A program made the position numbers and the translations under genes. Positions 7,993-16,200 of a stretch of 21,243 bases of DNA are shown here, in pieces. This DNA comes from an uncultured euryarchaeote (lineage in GTDB: Archaea > Thermoplasmatota > Thermoplasmata > UBA10834), in contig CALMQK010000066.1 in NCBI GenBank assembly GCA_937872085.1, forward strand, positions 1 to 21,243, written 5' to 3'. How positions within the stretch are numbered: position 1 is the first letter of the stretch; each line of letters starts with the position of its first letter. The notes beneath the pieces were generated by a model. The model was given only the letters and a program-made list of their open reading frames with translations, ran no database searches and was not told the origin of the DNA.

Positions 7993-8885
7993 CTGCGGAA
8001 CTTCTCAAGGGTCATCTGATCCTGGATGTCGATGTCCTTCTCCTCATGGGGCAGGCCGAGCAGGTCCATCATCTGGAATGCGTTCTTGGCGGACTTCGCG
8101 CGGCCGTGGTTGTTGAAGTATATCCTGGCGTTCTCCGAGTTCGACATGATCTCCTGCAGCCTGGCCTTCCACGATTCGAGCTGCTCGAGGCTGTACAGGT
8201 AATCGTACCGGTCCAGCCTGTAGTCATCTTCTGGCTCTTCCCTGAACCAAATGTCGTAGTTCCTTCCGTGGAACCTGATGTATGCGTGTTTGGCAGTGAG
8301 CGACCTCGTCGCGGGGAATCCTGGGCCGTCCACGATAACGTTCGCGACCCCGTACTCCTGGAGCGTCTCGAGCGCGTCGGGCGAGAGCTCGTTCCCGCGC
8401 TCGTTCAGCCAGGTCCTGTGTCTGAACTCCACAGCGTAGTCGTACGAATCGGTGTCTAGGATGTCGAACAGAGCGCGCAGTTTCCCCAGGCTCTCCCTCC
8501 CGTCGTGCTTGAAATAGGGAGTCATCTGGATCAAGACCCCTCCGAGGAGCCCAGCCTCCGCAATTGGCTTGATGCAGACGCCTTCGAAGCTGGAAGCCTC
8601 CGCGGTGGCCTTCTCTCCGTCCGAGTTCAGAATGGCATCATGGGTCACCGCCTGCGGAAGCTTGACGGAGAACTCGAAACCAGGCCTCTGCTTGCCCTTC
8701 TCTATCCAGGCCTTGACCATGAAATCATTCGGCACCCTGTAGAATGTGGAGTTGATCTCCACCGACGAGAAGAACTTCTGGTAGTAGGAGAGCCACTCGC
8801 CTTTCTTCTTCGCGAGCTCGGCAGGATAGAACCTACCTATCCAATCGTCGTAAGACCACCCAGAACAGCCGACCAGCGCCGCCAT
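7989..8885 (-). CDS. DUF72 (YecE-like) TIM-barrel protein
   Basis: A 298-residue protein of the DUF72/COG1801 family, widespread in bacteria and archaea and predicted to fold as a TIM barrel; its biochemical role is not established. Family marks are the N-terminal VGCSGWSYDDWIGRFYP, the motif VEINSTFYRVP, the strand FEFSVKLPQAVTHD, the VEFRHRTWL segment and the YIRFHGRN motif near residues 200-210. The C terminus contains the typical IYFNNHGRAKSAKNAFQM. The frame is open upstream to TTG 8912, but ATG 8885 begins right at the conserved core and has a weak TATA-like TGTATGAA about 20 bases before it. The gene is tail-to-tail with rad50, sharing a CTAA at the stops. Function unknown. Confidence 0.88.
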   Translation of the reverse strand: MAALVGCSGWSYDDWIGRFYPAELAKKKGEWLSYYQKFFSSVEINSTFYRVPNDFMVKAWIEKGKQRPGFEFSVKLPQAVTHDAILNSDGEKATAEASSFEGVCIKPIAEAGLLGGVLIQMTPYFKHDGRESLGKLRALFDILDTDSYDYAVEFRHRTWLNERGNELSPDALETLQEYGVANVIVDGPGFPATRSLTAKHAYIRFHGRNYDIWFREEPEDDYRLDRYDYLYSLEQLESWKARLQEIMSNSENARIYFNNHGRAKSAKNAFQMMDLLGLPHEEKDIDIQDQMTLEKFRS

Positions 8886-9125
8886 CGCGTTTTGGATGAT
8901 TTGTTCATACAAGAACGTTGCCCCAAGGACGCCAACAGTGCCTGAAGAGGGTCTCCGATGAGCAATGGCAACAGAGGCACCGCTTCGCCCCTCATCCCAC
9001 CTGAATTCCGCTCCGCCAGAAACCCGTAGGGCTCACCCTTGAAGGAATGGACATGACGATGTGGGATGCTGAGTGCGATCTCCTCTTGCGTTGCAGCTCC
9101 CTCCGTGGCCGGAAGGATAGAAAGG

Positions 9126-9133
9126 GATATAAC
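9126..9133 (+). promoter_or_regulatory. TATA-like box in the 8886-9368 intergenic region
   Basis: GATATAAC lies inside GGGATATAACCC, a good archaeal TATA match with no convincing protein gene behind it. The predicted start of transcription, about 26 bases on, falls at the left arm of the inverted repeat at 9154. The rest of 8886-9368 shows no recognisable gene. Confidence 0.35.
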
Positions 9134-9153
9134 CCGGTGTCGCCCTAATTTCG

Positions 9154-9211
9154 GTCGCCTGGAAGATTATGCTGCTGATCTACGTGATGCAGTGTTCCGA
9201 CACCAGGCGAC
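9154..9211 (+). ncRNA. Candidate small structured RNA (9-bp closing stem)
   Basis: GTCGCCTGG at 9154-9162 is perfectly complementary to CCAGGCGAC at 9203-9211, which would close a 58-base RNA starting at the position predicted from the TATA-like box. Another inverted repeat, CCCCCAGG at 9294-9301 and CCTGGGGG at 9353-9360, lies further on. The size would suit an archaeal sRNA, but complete C/D or H/ACA boxes are not visible. An 85-residue ORF from ATG 9169 runs through the same region into the antisense of the peptidase gene and looks non-coding. Confidence 0.25.
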
Positions 9212-9368
9212 AGTGCGCCGGCAATGGGTCCCTCTATGAATATCGGTGTGACACCGTGTCGTGTGTAGGGGACAACGCGGCGCGCAACAACAACCCCCAG
9301 GAGGGTCAGAGCGGCGAGATTGCATTCGCAGACCATGAACCGCGCTGTTACGCCTGGGGGACAAGGCG

Positions 9369-10163
9369 TCATCGACTTCTGCATTCTCGGACAAGCTTGC
9401 GAAGCCATCGCTCGGCATCCTCGTAGTGGGAGAACGCCATCTCCTGCTCCCTGAACGATTTCGTATGATGCACGCGCTTTCTAGAAAATCTACCTCCGGC
9501 ATTGACGTGATGCAGGAGCTCATGATAGACGACGAACTCCAGGACGTACCTTGGGACGCGCTCGGAATCCAACACCCTGTTCGCAGCGAGGAGGTTCAAT
9601 GGGGCGAAGTAGAACCCGAGACGAGTTCTGGGAGACTCGGCCGACCAGGCCAATGTGGGATATGGCAGCTCGCCCTGGAAGTAGAAGGAATTGACGTATC
9701 TGAAGACAGTGTCAAGGTCCCTCACCTCTCCTCTCGGATCGAAGGACAGGCTTCTCGCCCTGGAAAGGTACAGATCCTTGTTGCGGGCCCATAGCTCGGA
9801 CGAGCGTGCATAGACCAGATAGCGATCCGCCTTCCCCTCAGGGCATTTTCTCCTGAACGCCCTGCTGAGTAGATACCAGGCCATCGATTCCAACACTTCG
9901 CTCGGAGACCCCTCCAAATAATCGCTCACCTTGAACTCTATGTGGCCCCCAGCAGAGCACCAGGTATGCTTGAGCTCGGCGTAGGGATGGAACCTGGCAG
10001 AAACAGCATCCTTCCCAAGGCTCCGGCACACCTCCGAGAAGTGCCTTTGCAGATTCACGAACATGGTATGACCAGATCGCCTTATATGGTTCTCGAAGTG
10101 GAGGCGCTGGCAACGGCAGGAGGGAGAATGGCCAAAGGGACAAATAGGACATGAAGATTCCAT
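9369..10163 (-). CDS. SprT/YgjP-like zinc metallopeptidase
   Basis: From ATG 10163 the protein has 264 residues. The C-terminal half is a zincin-like metallopeptidase: VYHELLHH (zinc ligands His214 and His218, catalytic Glu215) followed by HHTKSF (third ligand His232 or His233), spaced like SprT/YgjP-type enzymes, which often have H-x-x-x-F after the HExxH. The substrate is unknown; eukaryotic relatives such as SPRTN cut DNA-crosslinked proteins, but this cannot be assumed here. The N terminus would carry CPIC...CRC (Cys5, 8, 16, 18), a possible second zinc site. ATG 10163 has TTTTAATG 25 bases upstream. ATG 10064 is an alternative with a better TATA sequence (CATATAAG, 10081-10088) but a short spacing of about 21 bases; it would give 231 residues without the cysteines. 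The frame continues to 10463, but that part overlaps the Nudix gene. Confidence 0.72.
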   Translation of the reverse strand: MESSCPICPFGHSPSCRCQRLHFENHIRRSGHTMFVNLQRHFSEVCRSLGKDAVSARFHPYAELKHTWCSAGGHIEFKVSDYLEGSPSEVLESMAWYLLSRAFRRKCPEGKADRYLVYARSSELWARNKDLYLSRARSLSFDPRGEVRDLDTVFRYVNSFYFQGELPYPTLAWSAESPRTRLGFYFAPLNLLAANRVLDSERVPRYVLEFVVYHELLHHVNAGGRFSRKRVHHTKSFREQEMAFSHYEDAERWLRKLVRECRSR

Positions 10164-10183
10164 AGGGCCGTTCAGGAGCGTCG

Positions 10184-10191
10184 CATTAAAA
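10184..10191. promoter_or_regulatory. TATA-like sequence between divergent peptidase and Nudix genes
   Basis: CATTAAAA (minus strand TTTTAATG) lies 25 bases upstream of the peptidase ATG at 10163 and about 37 bases upstream of the Nudix ATG at 10225. It could serve either direction, giving a leaderless peptidase mRNA or a Nudix mRNA with a leader of about ten bases. Confidence 0.3.
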
Positions 10192-10224
10192 CCCTCAGCT
10201 TTCGACGACAGGATCGGAATATCC

Positions 10225-10680
10225 ATGAGCGTGGAAGAGCAAGCCCAGGAGAGGAGAGAGTACCCTCGCGCACCATTGATCGGAGTTGGAGCGGTCGCCA
10301 TCAAGGACGGCAAGATTCTGCTCATGAAGAGAGCCTTCGAGCCCGGGAAGGGGAAATGGAGCATCCCCGGTGGCCTCGTCGAAGTGGGGGAAACGATCTC
10401 AGACGCGTGCGCTCGGGAGATGGAGGAAGAGACAGGGATCAAGATACATGTCCTCGAACTCATAAACGCCTACGACATGATCGTTCCCGACGAAGCGGGC
10501 AAGGTCAAGTACCATTATGTTCTGATCGACTTCCTGGTGAAGCCCATCGGGGGAACCGAGAGGTCCAGCGTCGAGGTCCTCGAGATGAAATGGGTCACCT
10601 ATGAGGAGGCGAGACAACTGGACATGACCAATAGCGCGAGAAAAGCCCTCCAAGAGCTATTCGGCAGTACCGGTCCCTAG
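10225..10680 (+). CDS. Nudix hydrolase, ADP-ribose/NTP pyrophosphatase-like
   Basis: A 151-residue single-domain Nudix protein that cleaves a nucleoside diphosphate linked to another group. The Nudix box is complete: Gly50, Glu56, then REMEEETGI (64-72), matching GX5EX7REUXEEXGU, and it follows the usual WSIPGG. The segments VGAVAIKDGKILLMKRAFEPGKGKW and EVLEMKWVTYEEARQL are typical of small ADP-ribose or nucleotide pyrophosphatases, but the substrate cannot be fixed from sequence. ATG 10225 is the first start after the divergent promoter region; no Shine-Dalgarno is seen. The stop TAG overlaps the TAG of the convergent transporter gene in the palindrome CTAG. Confidence 0.9.
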   Translation: MSVEEQAQERREYPRAPLIGVGAVAIKDGKILLMKRAFEPGKGKWSIPGGLVEVGETISDACAREMEEETGIKIHVLELINAYDMIVPDEAGKVKYHYVLIDFLVKPIGGTERSSVEVLEMKWVTYEEARQLDMTNSARKALQELFGSTGP

Positions 10681-13004
10681 TCGAGACCTGGCACGGCTTC
10701 CCGGGGCTCACCCGTCGCTAGTGGCAATTCCTTCTGGGTGCGGGCCGTCTTCAACACAAGGACAGGCACGTCGGCGCTCCTGATGATCCGGTCGTAGACC
10801 TCCCCGAACAATGTCCGCTCGATGGCTCCTTGCGGCCCCGAGGCCATGAAAAGAATATCGCATTGTTTCGCGCGGTCCAGGACCGTGTTCACGAGGCTCT
10901 TGGAGTAGACGTATTTCACCTCTGTTGGAACCTTGACGTTAGCTGCCATCTTGCTCAACCTGCTCGCATTTCCGTGGGCGAGCTCGACCTGCTTGTCGTC
11001 CGTGATGACTGTAAGCAGCTCTATCTTGGCACCGTACTCCTTCGCGATGGGAAGTGCGAGCAGCAGAGCCTTTCGTGTCTCGAAGTATTCCCCAGAGACC
11101 AACAGGATATTCTCAATGTTCTTATTCAATCTCTGAGTCTTTATGATCGCCACGTCGCACGATGCTTCTCTCACGACCCGGTCCAGGTTGCGCCCAAGGA
11201 TGGTCCTTCCCCGCCGCCGAGTGCCTTTCCATCCCAGGACGAGAAGGTTGGCCGCCTCGTGCTTGGTCTGGTCCAGGATGGCGCCTGCGACATCGTACGA
11301 TACGGACACGACGGGTCTGACTTTGACAGTCGAGGGCACGACTTTCATCGTCTTGCGGAGGCCCATCGCGATCTCGTCGACATATTCCTTGCTGATGGCG
11401 TCAAGCGGCATGGCCCTCGGCACTTCCACGATCTTGTTGATGGTTAGGTCTCCCTCGAAGTACCGCGAGAATAGGCCTGCCATTTCAACGAGTCGGAGAT
11501 TGCCGAGGTTCTCCAGCGCAAGGAAAACCCTGTACCGCGCGATCTCCTCCTTGCTGAGGGGTTTCTGGGGTATCCTCTTCTGCCCGACGATCGACTCGAC
11601 CTCCTCTGCGGGTTTGGCGAACAACGACACACCGAAGCCTATCGCGAGCCAGACAGCCGCGATATACCACGCTATTCGTCCGTCAATTCCGCCACCTTGC
11701 GCATCAGGTCTCAGCCAGAAAATGGAGACTGCCAACGTGAGCGTGCTGACAACCCCAATCACTGGGAAAAGAGGAAACAGGGGAGTCCGGAAGCCGACGT
11801 CCATCTCAGTCAATCCCGGGATCAGTCTGATGGACGCCAAGTTGGCTATGGTGAAAAGGAGCAAGAAGACGACAGAAGTGGAAGCAACGATCGTGGTCAA
11901 CGGGAAGAATACAGCCATGACGAGCATGATGACTCCCGTGATGAGGATGGCGTTATGAGGGATCCTCCGGACCCTGTGGATCCTGCCGAATACGCTGGGA
12001 AGCGAACCATCTCTACCCATTGCGAAGCTAACCCTCGAAGACGAGAAGACCGTCGCGTTGAGCGCTGCCATGGCAGAGAGGACCGCGCCCAAGAATATCA
12101 TCAACCCGAGCAGGGGCATTATGCTATGAGCCGTGAAGAAGACTCCATTCTCAATCCCATAAGGATTATTCACAATGCCGGAGATGCTGAAATTGGACAG
12201 ACACGCAATCGCAACCATCAAGTAGAGCACGACCGCCACGCCGACTGATGCGAATATCGCCTTGGGAATGTTCTTCTTGGGGTTCTTGACCTCCTCTCCG
12301 CATTGGACAATGATCTCATAGCCCTCGAATGCGAGAATGCTGAAAGCCATCATCATGAATACGGTCGAAAAGCCCTTCCCTTCAGGGAGGATCGGTTTGA
12401 AATTGGATGATATGACGCTCGTCCCATTAACGTTCAGGGCATAGATCACGGCAAAAGTCACGAAGAACACGATGATGAGAATCTGGATCATCGTTATCGA
12501 GGAGCCTGTCTTTCCCGTCACCCCGACACCTATGTAGTTGATTGCAAGGAAGGAGATGATTGCGATCGCGGCGAATACCTTGACCAGGATGTCAGGCGAA
12601 ATCCCGAAAACGTCTAGGTTCATGTAATTGATGACTGCGACGAGTGCGTACCCAAATCCGAGCGCGTAGAAGCTGCAGGCCACTGTGTGCCCGAACCAGG
12701 ACAGCCAGCCGGACATGAACCCTGCGGGATGGGGCAATGCCTTCTTTGCCCATAGATAACCGCCTCCCGCCTCAGGGAATGAGGACCCGAGCTCTGCATA
12801 GCTTGTCGCAGTGAATATGGTCACTATGCCGTTGAGAGCGAAAACGATTAGGATGGCGGCACCGACCTCCTGCGTGATGACTCCGATCAGCACGAATATG
12901 CTCGAACCGATCATGGCCCCGATGCCAATCATCGTAACGTCTAGAAACCCCAGATCCCGCCTCAAAGTGACGGTGACCGGTTGCCTGGATGAGGTGCTCG
13001 ACAT
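10677..13004 (-). CDS. APC-superfamily amino acid permease fused to two universal stress protein domains
   Basis: A 775-residue protein. Residues 10 to about 470 form an amino acid/polyamine/organocation transporter with about 12 membrane segments; TM1 has the substrate-site motif GIGAMIGSSIF. The cytoplasmic C terminus has two tandem universal stress protein (UspA) domains: the first about 490-625 with the ATP-loop-like GWKGTRRRGRTILGRNLDRVV, the second about 635-765 with ASGPQGAIERTLFGEVYDRII. UspA domains bind nucleotides in some families, so transport may be tuned by ATP or AMP. The transported solute is unknown. The frame extends 70 residues upstream, but that part is not transporter-like. 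ATG 13004 begins just before the conserved core and has the TATA-like CTTATAC about 30 bases upstream. Tail-to-tail with the Nudix gene. Confidence 0.9.
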   Translation of the reverse strand: MSSTSSRQPVTVTLRRDLGFLDVTMIGIGAMIGSSIFVLIGVITQEVGAAILIVFALNGIVTIFTATSYAELGSSFPEAGGGYLWAKKALPHPAGFMSGWLSWFGHTVACSFYALGFGYALVAVINYMNLDVFGISPDILVKVFAAIAIISFLAINYIGVGVTGKTGSSITMIQILIIVFFVTFAVIYALNVNGTSVISSNFKPILPEGKGFSTVFMMMAFSILAFEGYEIIVQCGEEVKNPKKNIPKAIFASVGVAVVLYLMVAIACLSNFSISGIVNNPYGIENGVFFTAHSIMPLLGLMIFLGAVLSAMAALNATVFSSSRVSFAMGRDGSLPSVFGRIHRVRRIPHNAILITGVIMLVMAVFFPLTTIVASTSVVFLLLFTIANLASIRLIPGLTEMDVGFRTPLFPLFPVIGVVSTLTLAVSIFWLRPDAQGGGIDGRIAWYIAAVWLAIGFGVSLFAKPAEEVESIVGQKRIPQKPLSKEEIARYRVFLALENLGNLRLVEMAGLFSRYFEGDLTINKIVEVPRAMPLDAISKEYVDEIAMGLRKTMKVVPSTVKVRPVVSVSYDVAGAILDQTKHEAANLLVLGWKGTRRRGRTILGRNLDRVVREASCDVAIIKTQRLNKNIENILLVSGEYFETRKALLLALPIAKEYGAKIELLTVITDDKQVELAHGNASRLSKMAANVKVPTEVKYVYSKSLVNTVLDRAKQCDILFMASGPQGAIERTLFGEVYDRIIRSADVPVLVLKTARTQKELPLATGEPREAVPGLD

Positions 13005-13030
13005 CTGGTCCCATGTGATGTTTGGGCCCG

Positions 13031-13037
13031 GTATAAG
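13031..13037 (-). promoter_or_regulatory. TATA-like box of the permease gene
   Basis: Minus-strand GGCTTATACC lies about 30 bases before ATG 13004, consistent with a nearly leaderless mRNA and with the choice of that start. Confidence 0.45.
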
Positions 13038-13049
13038 CCTTTGCGAAGG

Positions 13050-13057
13050 GTATATTA
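13050..13057 (+). promoter_or_regulatory. TATA-like box pointing into the 13079-13245 structured element
   Basis: GTATATTA on the plus strand is centred about 26 bases before 13080, the first bases of a long-range stem. It sits back-to-back with the permease promoter. Confidence 0.35.
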
Positions 13058-13078
13058 GCTCCGTTCCAGGCCATCTAG

Positions 13079-13245
13079 AAGGCGATTCGTGCCTTGAACT
13101 GACGGGTTCGTGGCGGCGATAGGGTACCCACAGTCTCAAATCGACGGGTATTACAGTCCATAGAAGGCGCAACCAGCGTGTTCGTCCCCGAATGCGGAAT
13201 GAACGCGCAGGCATCGGTAGCTCGGAGAACGGACGGAATCGCCTT
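13079..13245 (+). ncRNA. Candidate structured noncoding RNA (about 167 nt)
   Basis: The ends AAGGCGATTC (13079-13088) and GAATCGCCTT (13236-13245) are perfectly complementary and would form a 10-bp closing stem. Inside are two hairpins: 13090-13115 (arms GCCTTGAAC and GTTCGTGGC with one T-T mismatch, loop TGACGG) and 13176-13208 (arms GCGTGTTCGT and ATGAACGCGC, continuous apart from two G-T pairs). A TATA-like box ends about 22 bases upstream of the left arm. No convincing protein is encoded. I do not recognise it as RNase P, SRP, tRNA or a known riboswitch. The complementary strand would fold similarly, so it could also be a 3' untranslated structure of the surface-protein mRNA. Confidence 0.35.
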
Positions 13246-13277
13246 TCGAATATGCGATGACAAAGGCCGGAAGATGA

Positions 13278-16200
13278 TCACATCTCTTTGTTGAGTATGT
13301 CGACCCATTCCTTCTCCGCGGTCTCCTCTTCATCATGCCACATGCCCGGCTGGAACTTGTTTGACATGTAGTCCTGGAGCATCCTGTCGACCCCTTTCAC
13401 GGTCTTCGTCGTCCCGTTCCACTTCTCGAGGCGCTCCTTGTATCGTTCCTCGATGTCACTCATGAGCATCGGCAGTATGCTGAAAGTGTCCTTTGCCGGG
13501 TAGCCCGAGTAGATGAGTGCCAGGTATGCTGAGTGACCCTTTTCGATGACGACGTTCTTGTCGCCTATCTCCAGCTTCTTCAGACCGATCTCCCCTTTCT
13601 GGAACGAATCACGGACGAACTCCTGAACGGCCGTGAACATCGCGCTCACGACATCCTTGTCCAGCGTGGTGTTCTCCTCCCTCGATGCGTTCGAGACCAG
13701 TCTGCCATCGTTGTGGATCAGGAACAGGTTCTCGAGAGCGTAGGGTCTTGGGATACGCCCTGCGACGAAGAACGCCGCCACGCCCGCCCCGAGCAACACC
13801 AGAGGGAATGAATATGGCCATCCGATCTTCTCCGCCGTCGTCGTAGCGATCCCCACTTTGAAGCTCACGACATTTGAAGAAAGTCTCCCGTCACTTGCTT
13901 GGAGTGATACGGTGATTGACTTCACACCATCGGGAAGGCTCACATACAGATCGCCCCCGACCACGAAGGCGTTTCCGGCAGGTGTCACCGTGATCGTCAG
14001 GCTCGAGTATTGATCATCGCTGTCGTAGATGTACTGGAATATTGGGTAATGCGCGTTCCTGAAAGAGACTCCTTTGTTGATGAAGTTCGGGACCGGATAG
14101 ATCACGGGCGCCTGGTTCACAGGAGTTACGACCACGAACAACTGAATGAGGGACCATCCGCCATGACTGTCGACGGCTCTCACGCTCAGAGCCTCCATCC
14201 CAGACCAGTTGACAATAGAGCTCAGATTGACATCACCGCTAGTGAACAATCTAGCGAACACGTGCTCCTGACCTGATATGTAGAATGTGAGCGTCGAGTC
14301 GTCTGGATCCGAGAAGAGGTCGTATAGCCGAAGGGAGCCATTCAGGTAGCTGTTCTCCGGGAACGAATAGTAGAGCTGATCGGGGTTCTGGACAGCGATC
14401 TGTGGTGGTGCGTTTCCGGTCACGCGCACTTTGAAGGGGCATGGAGTGGATGCTCCCTCGGGATCACTGATCGTCATGTTTACCTGGACCGTGTATGGAC
14501 CGGTGAACACCGATGAATTCGGATTGGTGCTGGGCGGGAACAACAGCTCTAGACGAGGCGCTCCGCCGATGCTCGTTCCCTTCTTGATGTGTGGATTGCC
14601 GATATTGTAAGTAAGCGAGCCCAAGGAGTTGTCTGGATCGCTGATGAACGGGCTGAGGTAGAGATAGTAGGTTAGATTGTATTTCACAAAGATCGTGCCG
14701 ATGTCCTGGAGGACCTGAGGAGGATCATTGACTGGAGTCACGGTCACGTGGAGGGTGCCACTCTGGAGGGCTCCCATCGGGTCGGTCGCCGTGAAAATCC
14801 CCTCCTCAGTCCCTGACCACTCCCCAGGCGCCGACAAGAAGACATCATGGGTTTCAGGGTCGATGTAAACCCGAACATTGTGGAACCCGTAAGAGTAGTA
14901 GAGCGTTTGATTGTCGACGTCGGCGAAATATGTGTCCAGGTTGAAGGCCTTGAAACTGACTGTTCCCTCGAGGATGCTCTGATCTGGCAGGCTCTTGAGG
15001 AGTGATGGAGGCGTGTTCGTTGTCGCCCAAACCACTATCTTCAGCTCCACGGCCGCAACACCGTCGCTCAGACGGACCGTGACAAATTCGAAGTAACTTT
15101 CATCACCCTTCTTGTGCGGGAACATCAGAGTGGCATTCAGCCCATCGAAGAAGACGTTCGAGGAGGAAGACGTCAACATCAGGTCTGATTTTGGATTGTC
15201 AACGTCCGATGCATAGTAGGAGAAGTCGAATATGTAGAGAGTGTCGAACTTCACATAGAGCGTGGTCGGAGGGTTGTTCACGAACGCCGGTGGTTGATTC
15301 ACGTGTACAATGTGCACCGTCACTGTGGCGTGTGCTCTGTATCCTGCGGGGTCGACCGCCCAGAGGTCGAAAGTGCTGTCGCCGTACTGGTTTTGCTGCG
15401 TATGGAACACTATCACTGAGTTCGAAGTTTGATCGTGAGAGACGAAGAAGAGGCTCGTGTTGACGTTGTCAGCCCACCATACCAGGTTGGTCGTGCCGTC
15501 GGGGTGGTGCCAATAACCGCTCAGCGAGAGGCTCCAGGTCCCAGAATTCTCATTAGCGTACTGAGGAGGTATCTCAGAAAAGGACGGTCCGTTCGCAGAA
15601 TTGACAACTATCGTAACGCCTATGGTACCTACGATGATTCCCTTCCTAGCATGGATGAATCCTGATTCCGGCATATAGCCCGCAGTGAAGTTAGCCGTTG
15701 GCCCCCACCCGATGGCGCGTATGCTGCCGGCCGTATCAGTGTCCCATGTGACGTTTGTCAGAGTCACGCTGTTACTCACGGCGTCGTATCCAGTGGCGAC
15801 AAAGATGCGCGTCTCACCCTCGGGTATCTGTCGCGGGTCGAATGAGACACTGATTTCAATCCTTGCCAACCCTCCCGTAATGACGGTGACATTGATTGTG
15901 GAATTGACTCCATTGTATCCGTTTGTGCAAGTGACGTTCCCCACACCTACTGTTCGCGCTTCAAAAGAAACACTGGTCCCCGCTCCGGAAATGAATCCGA
16001 TGTTCCCCGTCACACTCCAGATTGGCGTCCATGTGGAGTTCACGTTGTCGAGCCGGTCACGCCCCGTTGCGATTATGGTGTTTGACGATCCCGCGCCCAC
16101 CGTCGGCGGGAGGTTCATCTGGATGGCGATCACCGGCCCGCTCGAGACGTACATCGGGGCGCTCCAGCCATAGTGGGAACCATAGGATGCCCGGATCAGA

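Noticed and set aside
9172..9190. Possible D'/C' boxes (CTGA, five bases, GTGATGC) of a C/D guide RNA
   Set aside because: The outer C and D boxes at the required spacing are missing.
9169..9426. 85-residue plus-strand ORF downstream of a TATA-like box
   Set aside because: Its last third is antisense to the peptidase gene, composition is irregular, and no family is recognised; the inverted repeat at 9154-9211 explains the region at least as well.
13005..13214. 70-residue N-terminal extension of the permease
   Set aside because: Arg/Trp-rich and not transporter-like; it covers the promoter boxes and part of the structured element.
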